Assembly (NCBI GenBank): GCA_002402465.1
Contig: DHFW01000014.1
Coordinates: forward strand, 1-29,164
Direction: 5' to 3'
From: Bacteroidales bacterium UBA4814
GTDB lineage: Bacteria > Bacteroidota > Bacteroidia > Bacteroidales > UBA7960
DNA: 29,164 nucleotides
Shown: piece by piece, positions 1-7,942 of the stretch
How the letters are laid out: every line of letters starts with the position of its first letter
Numbering within the stretch: position 1 is the first letter of the stretch
The notes under the pieces: model-generated
What the model was told of the DNA's origin: nothing
The model's database searches: none
The model's input: only the letters and a program-made list of their open reading frames with translations
Translations under genes and position numbers: made by a program

Positions 1-165
1 TCCGATGATTTAGGGGGCCATTACAAGGCTGCACAAAAATATAGTTAATAAACAAGGCAAAAGGTTAGGTTATACATATTGGAGTATAACCCAACTTTTT
101 TGGAGAATAAGATTGGATATAATGAGTTGGGGGCAAGCATAAAGGAAACATTTAAATTCAGCACC

Positions 166-1263
166 ATGACAATAGAATGTAGAATTGTTGAATGGATAAA
201 TTATTTCAATGAAAACTTATTGCTCCCAATTATTTTATCATTTATTGCGGCAACAATTTTTTGGTTGTTTTTCAATTATTTCCCAAGACAAAGAAAATAC
301 AAAAAAATTAGACCTAAAGTAGAGTTTGATTTATATCAAATGCATTGGGGATTAAGCTTTTACTTCTTTCATCTTTTCCAAATAAGCCCATGGAGAAATG
401 TTGCGCAACAACATGAAATTAAAGCAGGTTGTTTGACTAAAGAAGAAATAGAACTTTGGCTTCAGGATAAATGCTTGAATGATACCTACAAATTCGAGGA
501 AAACAAGAATAAATTAATATCAATTGGCAGTGAATTTGAGAGTATCGCTTTAGAATATTCTGAAAGACTTAAAAAAGTATTAAATTTCGCAGACTATTTA
601 TCCGCAGAAGAGATTTTATTGTTACAGAAAATTGAATACAAGTTAAATACATATGATTATCACGGGCAAGCAGGGAGCAAGCTTGGAGAGAAAATGTATT
701 TTCCTGTAAATCCAAATTTAGCTTACATGAGCGAGAATATTTATGAATTGTACCAATTATACTTAGCTCTCAGAAAAATAATTCTTGAATATCGACTTAT
801 TGATAAAAAAATTAACAAATACATTTTACCAACATTTGATTCAGAAAAAGCAATTGATTTCTATTATCGTGGTGAGTACAGAAAATGTTATAACCGCATT
901 AAAAATTTTAATAAACCAGAAGAAAAGTGGCTGCTTTTTCAATGCTTGCTTAAAATGGGCAAAAAAGAAAGGGGTTACAAAATTCTACGGGAATTACTTA
1001 TTTCCACTAAATTAGAATTAGTTTCACTTCGGAATTATTTAACTCCATTTATTTTTGAAGATGAGCAGGTGATAAATTTTTTTAAGGAGATACGAAATGA
1101 AGCAGAATTGAAATACTGTTTAAAAACATTAAATGAAGAAATATCATTAAGAGCTTCTTTCGAAAAACGGAATATTGAATTAAAGCATTATTACGATGCA
1201 AAATTGAATAAAACTCAAATAGAAGGAAAAGAAAGGTACGAAGAAATGAAGAAGAAATTATAA
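166..1263 (+). CDS. Hypothetical protein with one N-terminal membrane segment
   Basis: I do not recognise this family. The frame is open from a TTG at 79, but TTG starts are uncommon in Bacteroidota, so I prefer the ATG at 166, giving about 365 aa. A hydrophobic stretch of about 20 residues (LLLPIILSFIAATIFWLFF) lies near residues 18-36 and is followed by a basic patch (PRQRKYKK), which suggests an N-terminal anchor with the rest in the cytoplasm. The remainder is rich in Lys, Glu, Leu and Tyr and looks mostly helical. The stretch around YYRGEYRKCYNRIKNF and the following helix pairs could be degenerate TPR-like repeats. It is very AT-rich and flanked by a structured intergenic element and GIY-YIG genes, so I infer an accessory, transferred gene. 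No catalytic motif is visible. Confidence 0.7.
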   Translation: MTIECRIVEWINYFNENLLLPIILSFIAATIFWLFFNYFPRQRKYKKIRPKVEFDLYQMHWGLSFYFFHLFQISPWRNVAQQHEIKAGCLTKEEIELWLQDKCLNDTYKFEENKNKLISIGSEFESIALEYSERLKKVLNFADYLSAEEILLLQKIEYKLNTYDYHGQAGSKLGEKMYFPVNPNLAYMSENIYELYQLYLALRKIILEYRLIDKKINKYILPTFDSEKAIDFYYRGEYRKCYNRIKNFNKPEEKWLLFQCLLKMGKKERGYKILRELLISTKLELVSLRNYLTPFIFEDEQVINFFKEIRNEAELKYCLKTLNEEISLRASFEKRNIELKHYYDAKLNKTQIEGKERYEEMKKKL

Positions 1264-1354
1264 ACTAACCAAATAATGCCAGCCCCAAAATGGTAAAGCC
1301 AACAATAGCGGGGTTTGGTGGTAGTTTTGCGGTCTCTGCACCGCATAAGCTGGC
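1263..1354. repeat. Structured intergenic element with nested inverted repeats
   Basis: Between two AT-rich genes lies a GC-richer block. GCCAGC at 1278-1283 is matched by GCTGGC at 1349-1354. Inside it, TGCGGT at 1328-1333 pairs with ACCGCA at 1340-1345 around a 6-nt loop. In the first half, AACTAAC (1263-1269) and GTTTGGT (1313-1319) resemble the outer boxes of integron attC sites (RYYYAAC and GTTRRRY), each with one mismatch. Directly seen: the inverted repeats. Inferred: that this is a mobile cassette boundary or a dispersed repeat. No integrase gene is in the window. The 190 bp gap (1264-1453) otherwise holds no convincing ORF. Confidence 0.4.
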
Positions 1355-1453
1355 GTGAGACAGTGACGCGGCCCGCAACGGCGAAGCTCTCATGGAGCAT
1401 AGCGGAATAAATCCTCACCTTTTCCTATACAAGAAACCTTAAAACAGGCAACA

Positions 1454-1951
1454 ATGAATTTCAACGACCTGGACGACATTAAGAAAAATGGGTTTACAGG
1501 TTTCAAAACCGTGAAACAACTTTGGACTGATAAGACCTGTATTCCAAAAATTAAAGGAGTTTACCTCATAATAAATCCGGGATTTATCAAAACCGAATTT
1601 ATTAACCCCGGAGTAGGTGGGTTTTTTAAAGGAAAAGATCCCAACGTTTCTATTTCGGAATTGAAAATCAATCATGTAGAAAACTCACAAGTCGTTTACA
1701 TTGGAAAAGCAGGAAGTCCAACAGGTAAAGCAACTTTAAACTCCAGACTTGGACAGTACTTAAGATTTGGAGAAACTAAAGATGTTGGACATTGGGGTGG
1801 CAGACTCATTTGGCAGCTAAAAAATCACCAAGACTTAATTTTATGTTGGAAACCAACTCCAAATGAAGATCCAAGAGATGTTGAAAAACAACTTTTAAGT
1901 GAATACATAAATCAATTTGGTGTAAGACCATTCGCAAATTTGACAGGATGA
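1454..1951 (+). CDS. GIY-YIG-like nuclease domain protein
   Basis: A 165-aa protein that fits a single GIY-YIG nuclease fold. The GIY half is GVYLI at residues 35-39 and the YIG half is VYIGKAG at 81-87. They are separated by an insertion longer than in minimal GIY-YIG domains. The candidate catalytic Arg is R98 (in LNSRLGQYLRFG) and the candidate metal-binding Glu is E144 (in DVEKQLL). A GHWGGRLIWQL segment at 112-122 is typical of one stand-alone GIY-YIG subfamily. Such proteins cut DNA, but the substrate of this one cannot be read from sequence. Its TGA overlaps the ATG of the next small ORF (ATGA). The nearby type I restriction operon suggests a defence or mobile-element role (inference). 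Confidence 0.72.
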   Translation: MNFNDLDDIKKNGFTGFKTVKQLWTDKTCIPKIKGVYLIINPGFIKTEFINPGVGGFFKGKDPNVSISELKINHVENSQVVYIGKAGSPTGKATLNSRLGQYLRFGETKDVGHWGGRLIWQLKNHQDLILCWKPTPNEDPRDVEKQLLSEYINQFGVRPFANLTG

Positions 1952-2085
1952 GACCAGATGAATATGAATATGTTGTGGCAGAGCAATTTGAGAAAAAAGG
2001 TTACAAAACGACCGTTTCTCAGTATTCACAAGGACAGGGCTTCTTCGGGAATTGTCCTAATTCTTGGAAGTACAGGGGCTTTTGA
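1948..2085 (+). pseudogene. Short truncated ORF, possibly the N-terminus of an Mrr-like nuclease
   Basis: An ATG overlaps the stop of the GIY-YIG gene as ATGA and opens a 45-aa frame starting MRPDEYEYVVAEQFEKKGYK and stopping at 2083-2085. The opening (a helix, then KKGYKTTVSQYS) looks like the beginning of an Mrr-type restriction endonuclease domain (helix, then GY-x-V strand). The expected catalytic D...ExK part is missing, and the tail (FFGNCPNSWKYRGF) does not look like that fold. After the stop another frame stays open to about 2130, but it is not recognisable. I read this as a remnant of a longer gene once translationally coupled to the GIY-YIG gene. It could instead be a functional small ORF. 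Confidence 0.35.
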
Positions 2086-2192
2086 GATGACCAACAGACC
2101 GACAGGACTAAAAGTGAAAACTACTTACATTTGAAAACCCAGCTTATGTTTTTTGGATAAATTCTTTGCATTCAAAAATAAAAAATAACCTT

Positions 2193-2627
2193 ATGCCAGA
2201 AAAAACATCGAAGTTCTTTCGCTTTGAACCTGAGGGAGAAGACTGGTATAAAGAAACCACTTTTTACCTACTTGACATAAATGGCATTGTAAAGTTTGGT
2301 ATTACTACAAATTTTGAAAAAAGGCTAAAAGCATACAAAAAAGAAGTTGAAGATGTGTCACTGGTGTTAATAAAAAATGAATTATATGATTCCAGGTGGA
2401 AAGCAGAATTGCTGGAACAAATAATTAGATGGAGATTGGCACCTTGGAGCATTTACGGCAGAGAGGAATGGATAGACGCACCGATTCAAATGGTTTTGGA
2501 ATGTTATCACGAAACCAGAAACACCTTAATGAAAGAATTTGACAAATACCGGTATATACACAAAACAGGCAAAGACAGATTTGATCATTACCGTCAAATT
2601 ACAGAAATGATTTTTGACCGGCAATAA
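2193..2627 (+). CDS. GIY-YIG-like protein (T5orf172/MUG113-type)
   Basis: A 144-aa protein from the ATG at 2193. The frame is open from a TTG at 2166, but the ATG gives a more usual N-terminus. Residues 23-50 carry the compact core TFYLLD...VKFGITTNFEKRL, which corresponds to the GIY/YIG strands and the catalytic Arg (R44) of the T5orf172/MUG113 branch of the GIY-YIG superfamily. The Glu within AELLEQ (about E72) would be the metal ligand. A following GREEWI segment (89-94) is common in this branch. The C-terminal third is helical and charged. The expected role is DNA cleavage or binding, and the target is unknown. It lies just upstream of the hsd operon on the same strand, but a 127 bp gap and a hairpin separate them. 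Confidence 0.65.
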   Translation: MPEKTSKFFRFEPEGEDWYKETTFYLLDINGIVKFGITTNFEKRLKAYKKEVEDVSLVLIKNELYDSRWKAELLEQIIRWRLAPWSIYGREEWIDAPIQMVLECYHETRNTLMKEFDKYRYIHKTGKDRFDHYRQITEMIFDRQ

Positions 2628-2686
2628 TTTGATTTTCAAGCAAAAATTACCTTATTAATTCCACATAATTTATTAAGTTAGCGGGG

Positions 2687-2745
2687 AAGTATGTAAAACA
2701 TATACTTGTCCGGGAAGGAAAGCTATATTAGCTTTCTATTTTTAC
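2687..2745 (+). promoter_or_regulatory. hsdM leader: imperfect dyad plus terminator-like hairpin
   Basis: An imperfect palindrome AAGTATGT-aaa-ACATATACTT (2687-2707) overlaps TATACTTG (2701-2708), which matches the Bacteroidota -7 motif TAnnTTTG at all but one base. Just downstream, GAAAGCTA (2718-2725) and TAGCTTTC (2729-2736) form a perfect 8-bp stem with a 3-nt loop, followed by a T-rich run (2737-2744). hsdM starts at 2755. The hairpin could end transcription of the upstream gene, or act as an attenuator if the promoter is indeed at 2701. Confidence 0.45.
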
Positions 2746-2754
2746 AAAAAATCA

Positions 2755-4296
2755 ATGGCCAAAAAGGAAAATAACAACAAGCAGGAGCCCCTGGAAAAGC
2801 AGCTCTGGAAAGCTGCCGATAAGCTTCGCAAGAATATCGATGCTGCAGAATACAAGCATGTGGTGCTGGGGTTGATTTTTTTGAAGTATATAAGTGATTC
2901 GTTTGAAGAACTGTATGAGAAACTAAAAGCGGGTGCAGGGGAATACGCAGGTGCCGATCCCGAGGACCGTGACGAGTACCGTGCCGAAAATGTGTTTTTC
3001 GTTCCACCTTCGGCCCGGTGGACTTATCTTCAGGGCAGGGCCAAGCTTCCCGAGATCGGCAAGGATGTGGATGCTTCAATGGATGCCATTGAGCGCGACA
3101 ACCCCTCCCTGAAAGGAGTGCTGCCCAAAGTTTATGCACGACAAAATCTCGACCCAACCAGCCTGGGTGGATTGATCGACCTGGTTGGAAACATCGCCCT
3201 GGGCACCACAAAGGCCCGCAGCGCCGATGTGCTCGGGCATGTGTTCGAGTATTTTCTGGGAGAGTTTGCCCTGGCCGAAGGCAAGAAAGGCGGACAGTTT
3301 TACACCCCTCGCAGTGTGGTGGAATTGCTGGTTGAAATGCTGGAGCCATACAAGGGCCGGGTGTATGACCCTTGCTGCGGTTCAGGAGGCATGTTTGTAC
3401 ATTCAGAGAAGTTTGTGACCGAGCACCAGGGGCGGGTGAACGACATCTCCATTTACGGACAGGAAAGTAACCAGACCACCTGGCGACTGGCAAAAATGAA
3501 CCTGGCCATTCGGGGCATTGACTCTTCGCAAGTGAAGTGGAACAACGAAGGCTCTTTTCTGAACGACACCCACAAAGACCTGAAAGCCGACTTTGTTATT
3601 GCCAACCCACCTTTTAACGACAGCGACTGGAGCGGCGAACTGCTGCGCAAGGATGGCCGCTGGCAATACGGCACACCACCGGCGGGCAATGCCAATTACG
3701 CATGGATACAGCACTTTGTTTACCACCTAAGCCCCAGCGGACAGGCCGGCTTTGTACTGGCCAAAGGGGCTTTGACCTCCAAAACTTCGGGTGAGGGCGA
3801 GATCAGGAAAAACCTGGTGGAAGCGGGACTGATCGACTGCATCGTAAACCTGCCTGCCAAGTTGTTTCTCAATACCCAGATACCCGCCAGCCTTTGGTTT
3901 CTGAGCAGAGATAGGAGCAATCACCGTTTCCGCGACCGCCGCGATGAAATCCTGTTTATTGATGCCCGAAACCTTGGCTATTTGATAAACCGCCGAACAA
4001 AGGAACTTTCGCCTGAAGATATTCAAAAAATTACATCAACCTATCACAACTGGCGAAATCCCGATGGAAAATATGAAGACATTGCAGGTTTTTGCTCTTC
4101 CACACAAATAGCGAAAGTTAAAGAATTGGATTATGTGCTGACCCCAGGGCGCTATGTGGGCTTGCCCGACGACGAAGACGACTTCAATTTTGCCGAACGC
4201 TTTACGGCCCTGAAAGCAGAACTGGAGGAACAACTGAAAGAGGAAGAAAAGCTAAATAAAATGATCCTGGTGAATTTATCCAGAATTAAAATTTAA
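2755..4296 (+). CDS. hsdM: Type I restriction-modification methyltransferase subunit HsdM
   Basis: A 513-aa N6-adenine methyltransferase subunit of a type I restriction-modification system. With HsdS it methylates the recognition sequence, and with HsdR added it forms the restriction complex. The helical HsdM N-terminal domain (EKQLWKAADKLR, then FLKYISDSFEE) spans roughly residues 10-150. The catalytic domain contains the AdoMet motif I VYDPCCGSGGMF at 203-214 and motif IV NPPF at 284-287, the adenine-methylase signature. The C-terminus (EEEKLNKMILVNLSRIK) is the usual HsdM tail that contacts HsdS, so the protein appears complete and of normal length. It is clearly less AT-rich than hsdS and the DUF3800 gene that follow. 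The DUF3800 gene starts 2 bp after the stop codon. Confidence 0.98.
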   Translation: MAKKENNNKQEPLEKQLWKAADKLRKNIDAAEYKHVVLGLIFLKYISDSFEELYEKLKAGAGEYAGADPEDRDEYRAENVFFVPPSARWTYLQGRAKLPEIGKDVDASMDAIERDNPSLKGVLPKVYARQNLDPTSLGGLIDLVGNIALGTTKARSADVLGHVFEYFLGEFALAEGKKGGQFYTPRSVVELLVEMLEPYKGRVYDPCCGSGGMFVHSEKFVTEHQGRVNDISIYGQESNQTTWRLAKMNLAIRGIDSSQVKWNNEGSFLNDTHKDLKADFVIANPPFNDSDWSGELLRKDGRWQYGTPPAGNANYAWIQHFVYHLSPSGQAGFVLAKGALTSKTSGEGEIRKNLVEAGLIDCIVNLPAKLFLNTQIPASLWFLSRDRSNHRFRDRRDEILFIDARNLGYLINRRTKELSPEDIQKITSTYHNWRNPDGKYEDIAGFCSSTQIAKVKELDYVLTPGRYVGLPDDEDDFNFAERFTALKAELEEQLKEEEKLNKMILVNLSRIKI

Positions 4297-4298
4297 AA

Positions 4299-5120
4299 AT
4301 GGAGTATATTATTTACTGCGACGAATCTGTAAGTGAAGGTCAGTATTTCTCTGACTTTTACGGTGGCGCACTTATTCGCTCCATTGATTACATCCAGGTC
4401 AATAAGGCCCTTAATGAAAAGAAAGCAGAATTAAACCTCTTCAAAGAAATTAAGTGGAGTAAAGTAACATCTAATTATCTTGAAAAATATAGAAGCATTA
4501 TTGACCTGTTTTTTGATTTAATTAAAATTGGGAAAATAAAGATCAGAATTATGTTCAGGCAAAGTGCCCTGGTTCCGTCAAACCTGAACAAAGAACAAAC
4601 CGACAAAGGCTTTCACTTACTTTATTACCAGTTTGTTAAACATGCTTTTGGATTGGTATATTCAGATCACCCTGAAGAAGTTTTTTTACGATTATACTTT
4701 GACAAGCTACCTGACAGCCAGATCAAGAATGAGCAATTTCTGAATTACATTTATGGATTGCAATCACTTAGCGAATTTAAAAATGCCAAAATTAAAATTA
4801 GAAGAGAGGATATTACCGAGGTTAATTCGCATGATCATGCAATCCTTCAATGTATGGATATTATTCTGGGGGCAATGGCATTTCGGTTAAATAACCTTCA
4901 TTTGAGAAAAGCACCCGGAGAGAAAAAGAGAGGAAAAAGGACAATAGCCAAAGAAAACCTTTACAAGCATATTTATGGCCAGATTCAATCCATTTACCCG
5001 GGTTTTAATATTGGCATTACAACCGGTAAAACTCCCCGCGAAAAAATCTGGAATATGCCCTACCGGCACTGGAGTTTTAAACCTAAAGAATTCCTAATAG
5101 ATGAAAGCAGGTATAAATAA
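4299..5120 (+). CDS. DUF3800 domain protein inside the hsd operon
   Basis: A 273-aa protein matching the DUF3800 family pattern. It opens with a beta-strand carrying acidic residues (YIIYCDES, D8 and E9). A mid-protein strand has RLYFDKLPD (D135). A later segment, EVNSHDHAILQCMDIILGA (about 174-192), corresponds to the family's 'S...Q.AD...GA' region, with D187 as the conserved acid. DUF3800 proteins are usually viewed as RNase H-like folds with a presumed nuclease site and are often found near restriction or phage-defence genes, but their activity is poorly defined. The gene starts 2 bp after the hsdM stop, which implies co-translation. It is AT-rich compared with hsdM. A 166 bp gap separates it from hsdS. 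Confidence 0.85.
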   Translation: MEYIIYCDESVSEGQYFSDFYGGALIRSIDYIQVNKALNEKKAELNLFKEIKWSKVTSNYLEKYRSIIDLFFDLIKIGKIKIRIMFRQSALVPSNLNKEQTDKGFHLLYYQFVKHAFGLVYSDHPEEVFLRLYFDKLPDSQIKNEQFLNYIYGLQSLSEFKNAKIKIRREDITEVNSHDHAILQCMDIILGAMAFRLNNLHLRKAPGEKKRGKRTIAKENLYKHIYGQIQSIYPGFNIGITTGKTPREKIWNMPYRHWSFKPKEFLIDESRYK

Positions 5121-5286
5121 AAAATCCCGTTCTCGCTACTAACCTCCCGCGTGGAACGCAGGACTTCGCTAAAACAGGACATGACAAATGTAAAAAATAA
5201 TGCGATGAATTCCAAATCTTTTGAAAATTTTTTGTAAAAAACTTAACCCTGTTCAAGTTTAAAAATAAACTTCTGGGGTAGAAAAA

Positions 5287-6447
5287 ATGAAGAGGCTATC
5301 GATGAGTGAGTGGGAAAAATTTCGTTTTTCGGATTTTGTATTAATAAATCCAAGTGTTTCATGGCCTGCCAATGAAAGTGTTTCATTTGTGGAGATGAAG
5401 GATTTAAATGAAAGCCAAAAGTATTGTTCCCCAAGTTCTGAAAGAGCGAGTAAAAGTGGCTCAAAATTCCAAAACAATGATACTTTATTTGCAAGAATTA
5501 CTCCTTGCCTTGAAAACGGGAAAATTTGTCAGGTTAAAGGATTAAAAAACAATGTTGGCCTTGGTTCAACTGAATTTTTCGTGTTCAGAGGAAGGGAAAG
5601 TGTTTCTGACACCAATTTTGTTTTTTATTTGGCACGCTGGGATGAAGTCAGATCACATGCTGAAATAAATTTTGATGGAACTTCCGGAAGACAACGGGTT
5701 CCTAAGCGAGCGTTCGATGATTTGATTTTAAGGCTCCCACCCCTACCGGAACAAATCGCCATCGCTTCCGTCCTCAGCAGCTTAGACGACAAAATAGACC
5801 TGCTGCACCGCCAAAACGCCACCCTTGAAAAAATGGCCGAAACACTATTCAGGCAGTGGTTTGTGGAGGAAGCGAAGGAGGAGTGGGAAACGGGAAAATT
5901 AGCAGGTGAATTTGATTTTACAATGGGAGCCTCACCACCAGGAGAAAGCTATAATGAGGAAGGAATAGGTACTCCGATGTATCAAGGTAATGCTGATTTT
6001 GGATTTCGTTTCCCAACAAATCGTATTTTTACAACAAACCCCAAAAGATTTGCAAAAAAATTTGATACTTTAATTAGTGTCAGAGCTCCTGTTGGCGAAC
6101 AAAATATGGCAAATGAAGAATGTTGTATTGGCCGTGGTGTTGCAGCATTCAGATATAAATTTGATGATTCATTTTATACTTACACCTACTTTAAAATGAA
6201 ATCATTGATGGACGAAATAAAGCAGTTTAATGAAACAGGAACTGTGTTTGGCTCAATCAGTAAGTCAGATTTTGAAAGCATTGATATCATACTCCCTGAA
6301 AAGTCTATTATTTCAAAATTTCAAGTTGAGGTTAAACCGATTGATTATAAGATCATTACAAACACTAACCAAATCCAAACCCTTACTTCTTTGCGTGATA
6401 CTTTGTTGCCGAAACTGATGAGTGGTGAGGTTAGGGTGGAATATTAA
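5287..6447 (+). CDS. hsdS: Type I restriction-modification specificity subunit HsdS
   Basis: A 386-aa DNA-recognition subunit with the classic two-half layout. Target recognition domain 1 spans about residues 1-148. The central conserved region begins LPPLPEQIAIASVLSSLDDKI near 151 and continues as a spacer helix to about 195 (ETLFRQWF). Target recognition domain 2 follows, opening with GASPPGESYN...GIGTPMYQGN. The distal helix ends with TLTSLRDTLLPKLMSGEVRV, the standard HsdS C-terminus. It fixes the bipartite target and docks HsdM. I used the ATG at 5287; a second ATG at 5302 is possible. The stop is 4 bp before the ATPase gene start, so downstream cargo is probably translated from the same message. 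The target sequence cannot be predicted from sequence alone. Confidence 0.96.
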   Translation: MKRLSMSEWEKFRFSDFVLINPSVSWPANESVSFVEMKDLNESQKYCSPSSERASKSGSKFQNNDTLFARITPCLENGKICQVKGLKNNVGLGSTEFFVFRGRESVSDTNFVFYLARWDEVRSHAEINFDGTSGRQRVPKRAFDDLILRLPPLPEQIAIASVLSSLDDKIDLLHRQNATLEKMAETLFRQWFVEEAKEEWETGKLAGEFDFTMGASPPGESYNEEGIGTPMYQGNADFGFRFPTNRIFTTNPKRFAKKFDTLISVRAPVGEQNMANEECCIGRGVAAFRYKFDDSFYTYTYFKMKSLMDEIKQFNETGTVFGSISKSDFESIDIILPEKSIISKFQVEVKPIDYKIITNTNQIQTLTSLRDTLLPKLMSGEVRVEY

Positions 6448-6451
6448 TTTT

Positions 6452-7942
6452 ATGGGTAAGGCAAAAAAATATAGAGAATTAATTCTCCAACGAATTAGGC
6501 AAAGAAATTGGGAGAAAAGGAACCGGAGAAAGAAAAAGTTTGAACGGGGAAATACTCAACCTATTGAAAAAAGAATTGGATTGCCAGTCCCTCGTAAATT
6601 TAGACGAACTAACAACTTAAAAAATTTTAGTCAAACCAAAAACAATAGAACACCAAACCTAAAAAGAAACTATTATTTAAGCAAGCATTTGCCAATAAAT
6701 CTGAACTATTTATTAATGACTGAAAAAAGTCCATTATTCCTTGAAAAAATTAAGAAAGAGAATTACAGAACAGAAGGAATTATTGAAATCCCCAAAATGT
6801 TTTCGATAATTGAAGCGCCAGTTGAAAGCTATTTATCCTTAAAAAAAATAATCTCAGCATTGCTACTGGAGGGAAACCAAGAGGTAATTTTAGATTATAA
6901 GAATTGTGAAAAAGTTGGATTGGGCACCCAAGTTTTATTAGATATTATTTTAATTGACTTTTTAAGGTTTTCTAACAAATGCCGGCAAATAGACAGAAAT
7001 CACAAGGATTATTTTCCAATAAAAATTGGAGGAGTTAATATTAACAATGAAGAAGTTCAAAAAATGATGTTTTCTGTAGGTTCACCAGTTACATTAAAAG
7101 TAAGGGAACAGAACTTCTCCGACATAATCCCATATAAGTTATGTATTCATGATAATGAGAAGGAGAAAGATTACAATAAAAGAATAGAAAAAAAAGAACT
7201 TGATACCACAGAAATGGCAGATTATGTTATTGATAGCCTTGCAAGGATGAACAAAAAGTTAACCCCAACAAGAATAGATGATTTATGCACTGTGATCGGA
7301 GAAATATTAATTAATGCAGAAGAACACTCCACAACAAAATTTCGCTTTTCTATTGGGTATTTTAAGGAAGAAAAAATTGAAAATAAACACTATGGAATTT
7401 TTAGACTCGTAATATTAAATTTTGGAAAAACAATTTATGAAAAATTTAAGGATGATGATTGCCCCAACAAAGAAATAGTGGCCAAAATGAAAGAGTTATC
7501 AAAAGCGTATACAAGAAAAAAATTCTTTTCTTTAAATAAATTTGAAGAGGAAAACCTTTGGTCTTTGTATGCATTACAAGAAGGGGTTTCTTCAGTTTCT
7601 CCAACAGACTTTAAGCGAGGAAATGGTTCAATCCGATTTATTGATAGTTTTTTTAACATTAAAGGCTCAATTGAAGTTGACAATATTTCTAATTTAAACA
7701 TTCAATCGGGAAATACCAGAATACATTTTAACGGGGAGTATAGTATCGTAACAAAAACAAATTTTAATAACGACACGTTTAAAGTTATGACCTTTAATAA
7801 GTCTGGAAACATCGAGGAAAAACCTGACAGCAGATTTGTGTTTCAAACGAAATACTACTTTCCAGGTACTATAATTAGCGCTAAGCTGTTTTTTAACGAT
7901 GATGATTTTGAAAAAATAAACCAAATAAAACATGGAAACTAA
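6452..7942 (+). CDS. GHKL-type ATPase with STAS-like N-terminal region, hsd cargo
   Basis: A 496-aa protein from the ATG at 6452 (an earlier in-frame start at 6422 would overlap hsdS and is less likely). Residues 1-80 are strongly basic (runs such as NRRKKKF and RKFRRTNN). Residues about 110-180 (GIIEIPKMF... then EVILDYKNCEKVGLGTQVLLDII) resemble the strand-helix pattern of a STAS domain. Residues about 255-400 look like a GHKL/HATPase fold: N-box GEILINAEEHS (E284, N288, H292), an NFG turn at 323-325 where DxGxG is usual, and RGNGS at 389-393 as a G-box. A GHKL ATPase next to STAS proteins recalls SpoIIAB/SpoIIAA partner switches, but no such function is shown. Its end overlaps the next gene by 11 bp. 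It lies between hsdS and hsdR, with AT-rich codon use. Confidence 0.7.
   Translation: MGKAKKYRELILQRIRQRNWEKRNRRKKKFERGNTQPIEKRIGLPVPRKFRRTNNLKNFSQTKNNRTPNLKRNYYLSKHLPINLNYLLMTEKSPLFLEKIKKENYRTEGIIEIPKMFSIIEAPVESYLSLKKIISALLLEGNQEVILDYKNCEKVGLGTQVLLDIILIDFLRFSNKCRQIDRNHKDYFPIKIGGVNINNEEVQKMMFSVGSPVTLKVREQNFSDIIPYKLCIHDNEKEKDYNKRIEKKELDTTEMADYVIDSLARMNKKLTPTRIDDLCTVIGEILINAEEHSTTKFRFSIGYFKEEKIENKHYGIFRLVILNFGKTIYEKFKDDDCPNKEIVAKMKELSKAYTRKKFFSLNKFEEENLWSLYALQEGVSSVSPTDFKRGNGSIRFIDSFFNIKGSIEVDNISNLNIQSGNTRIHFNGEYSIVTKTNFNNDTFKVMTFNKSGNIEEKPDSRFVFQTKYYFPGTIISAKLFFNDDDFEKINQIKHGN

Noticed and set aside
2723..3493. Long minus-strand frame (256 codons) over hsdM
   Set aside because: It runs opposite to a well-supported hsdM and is Cys/Arg/Pro/His-rich with no domain pattern. 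It is a shadow of codon usage.
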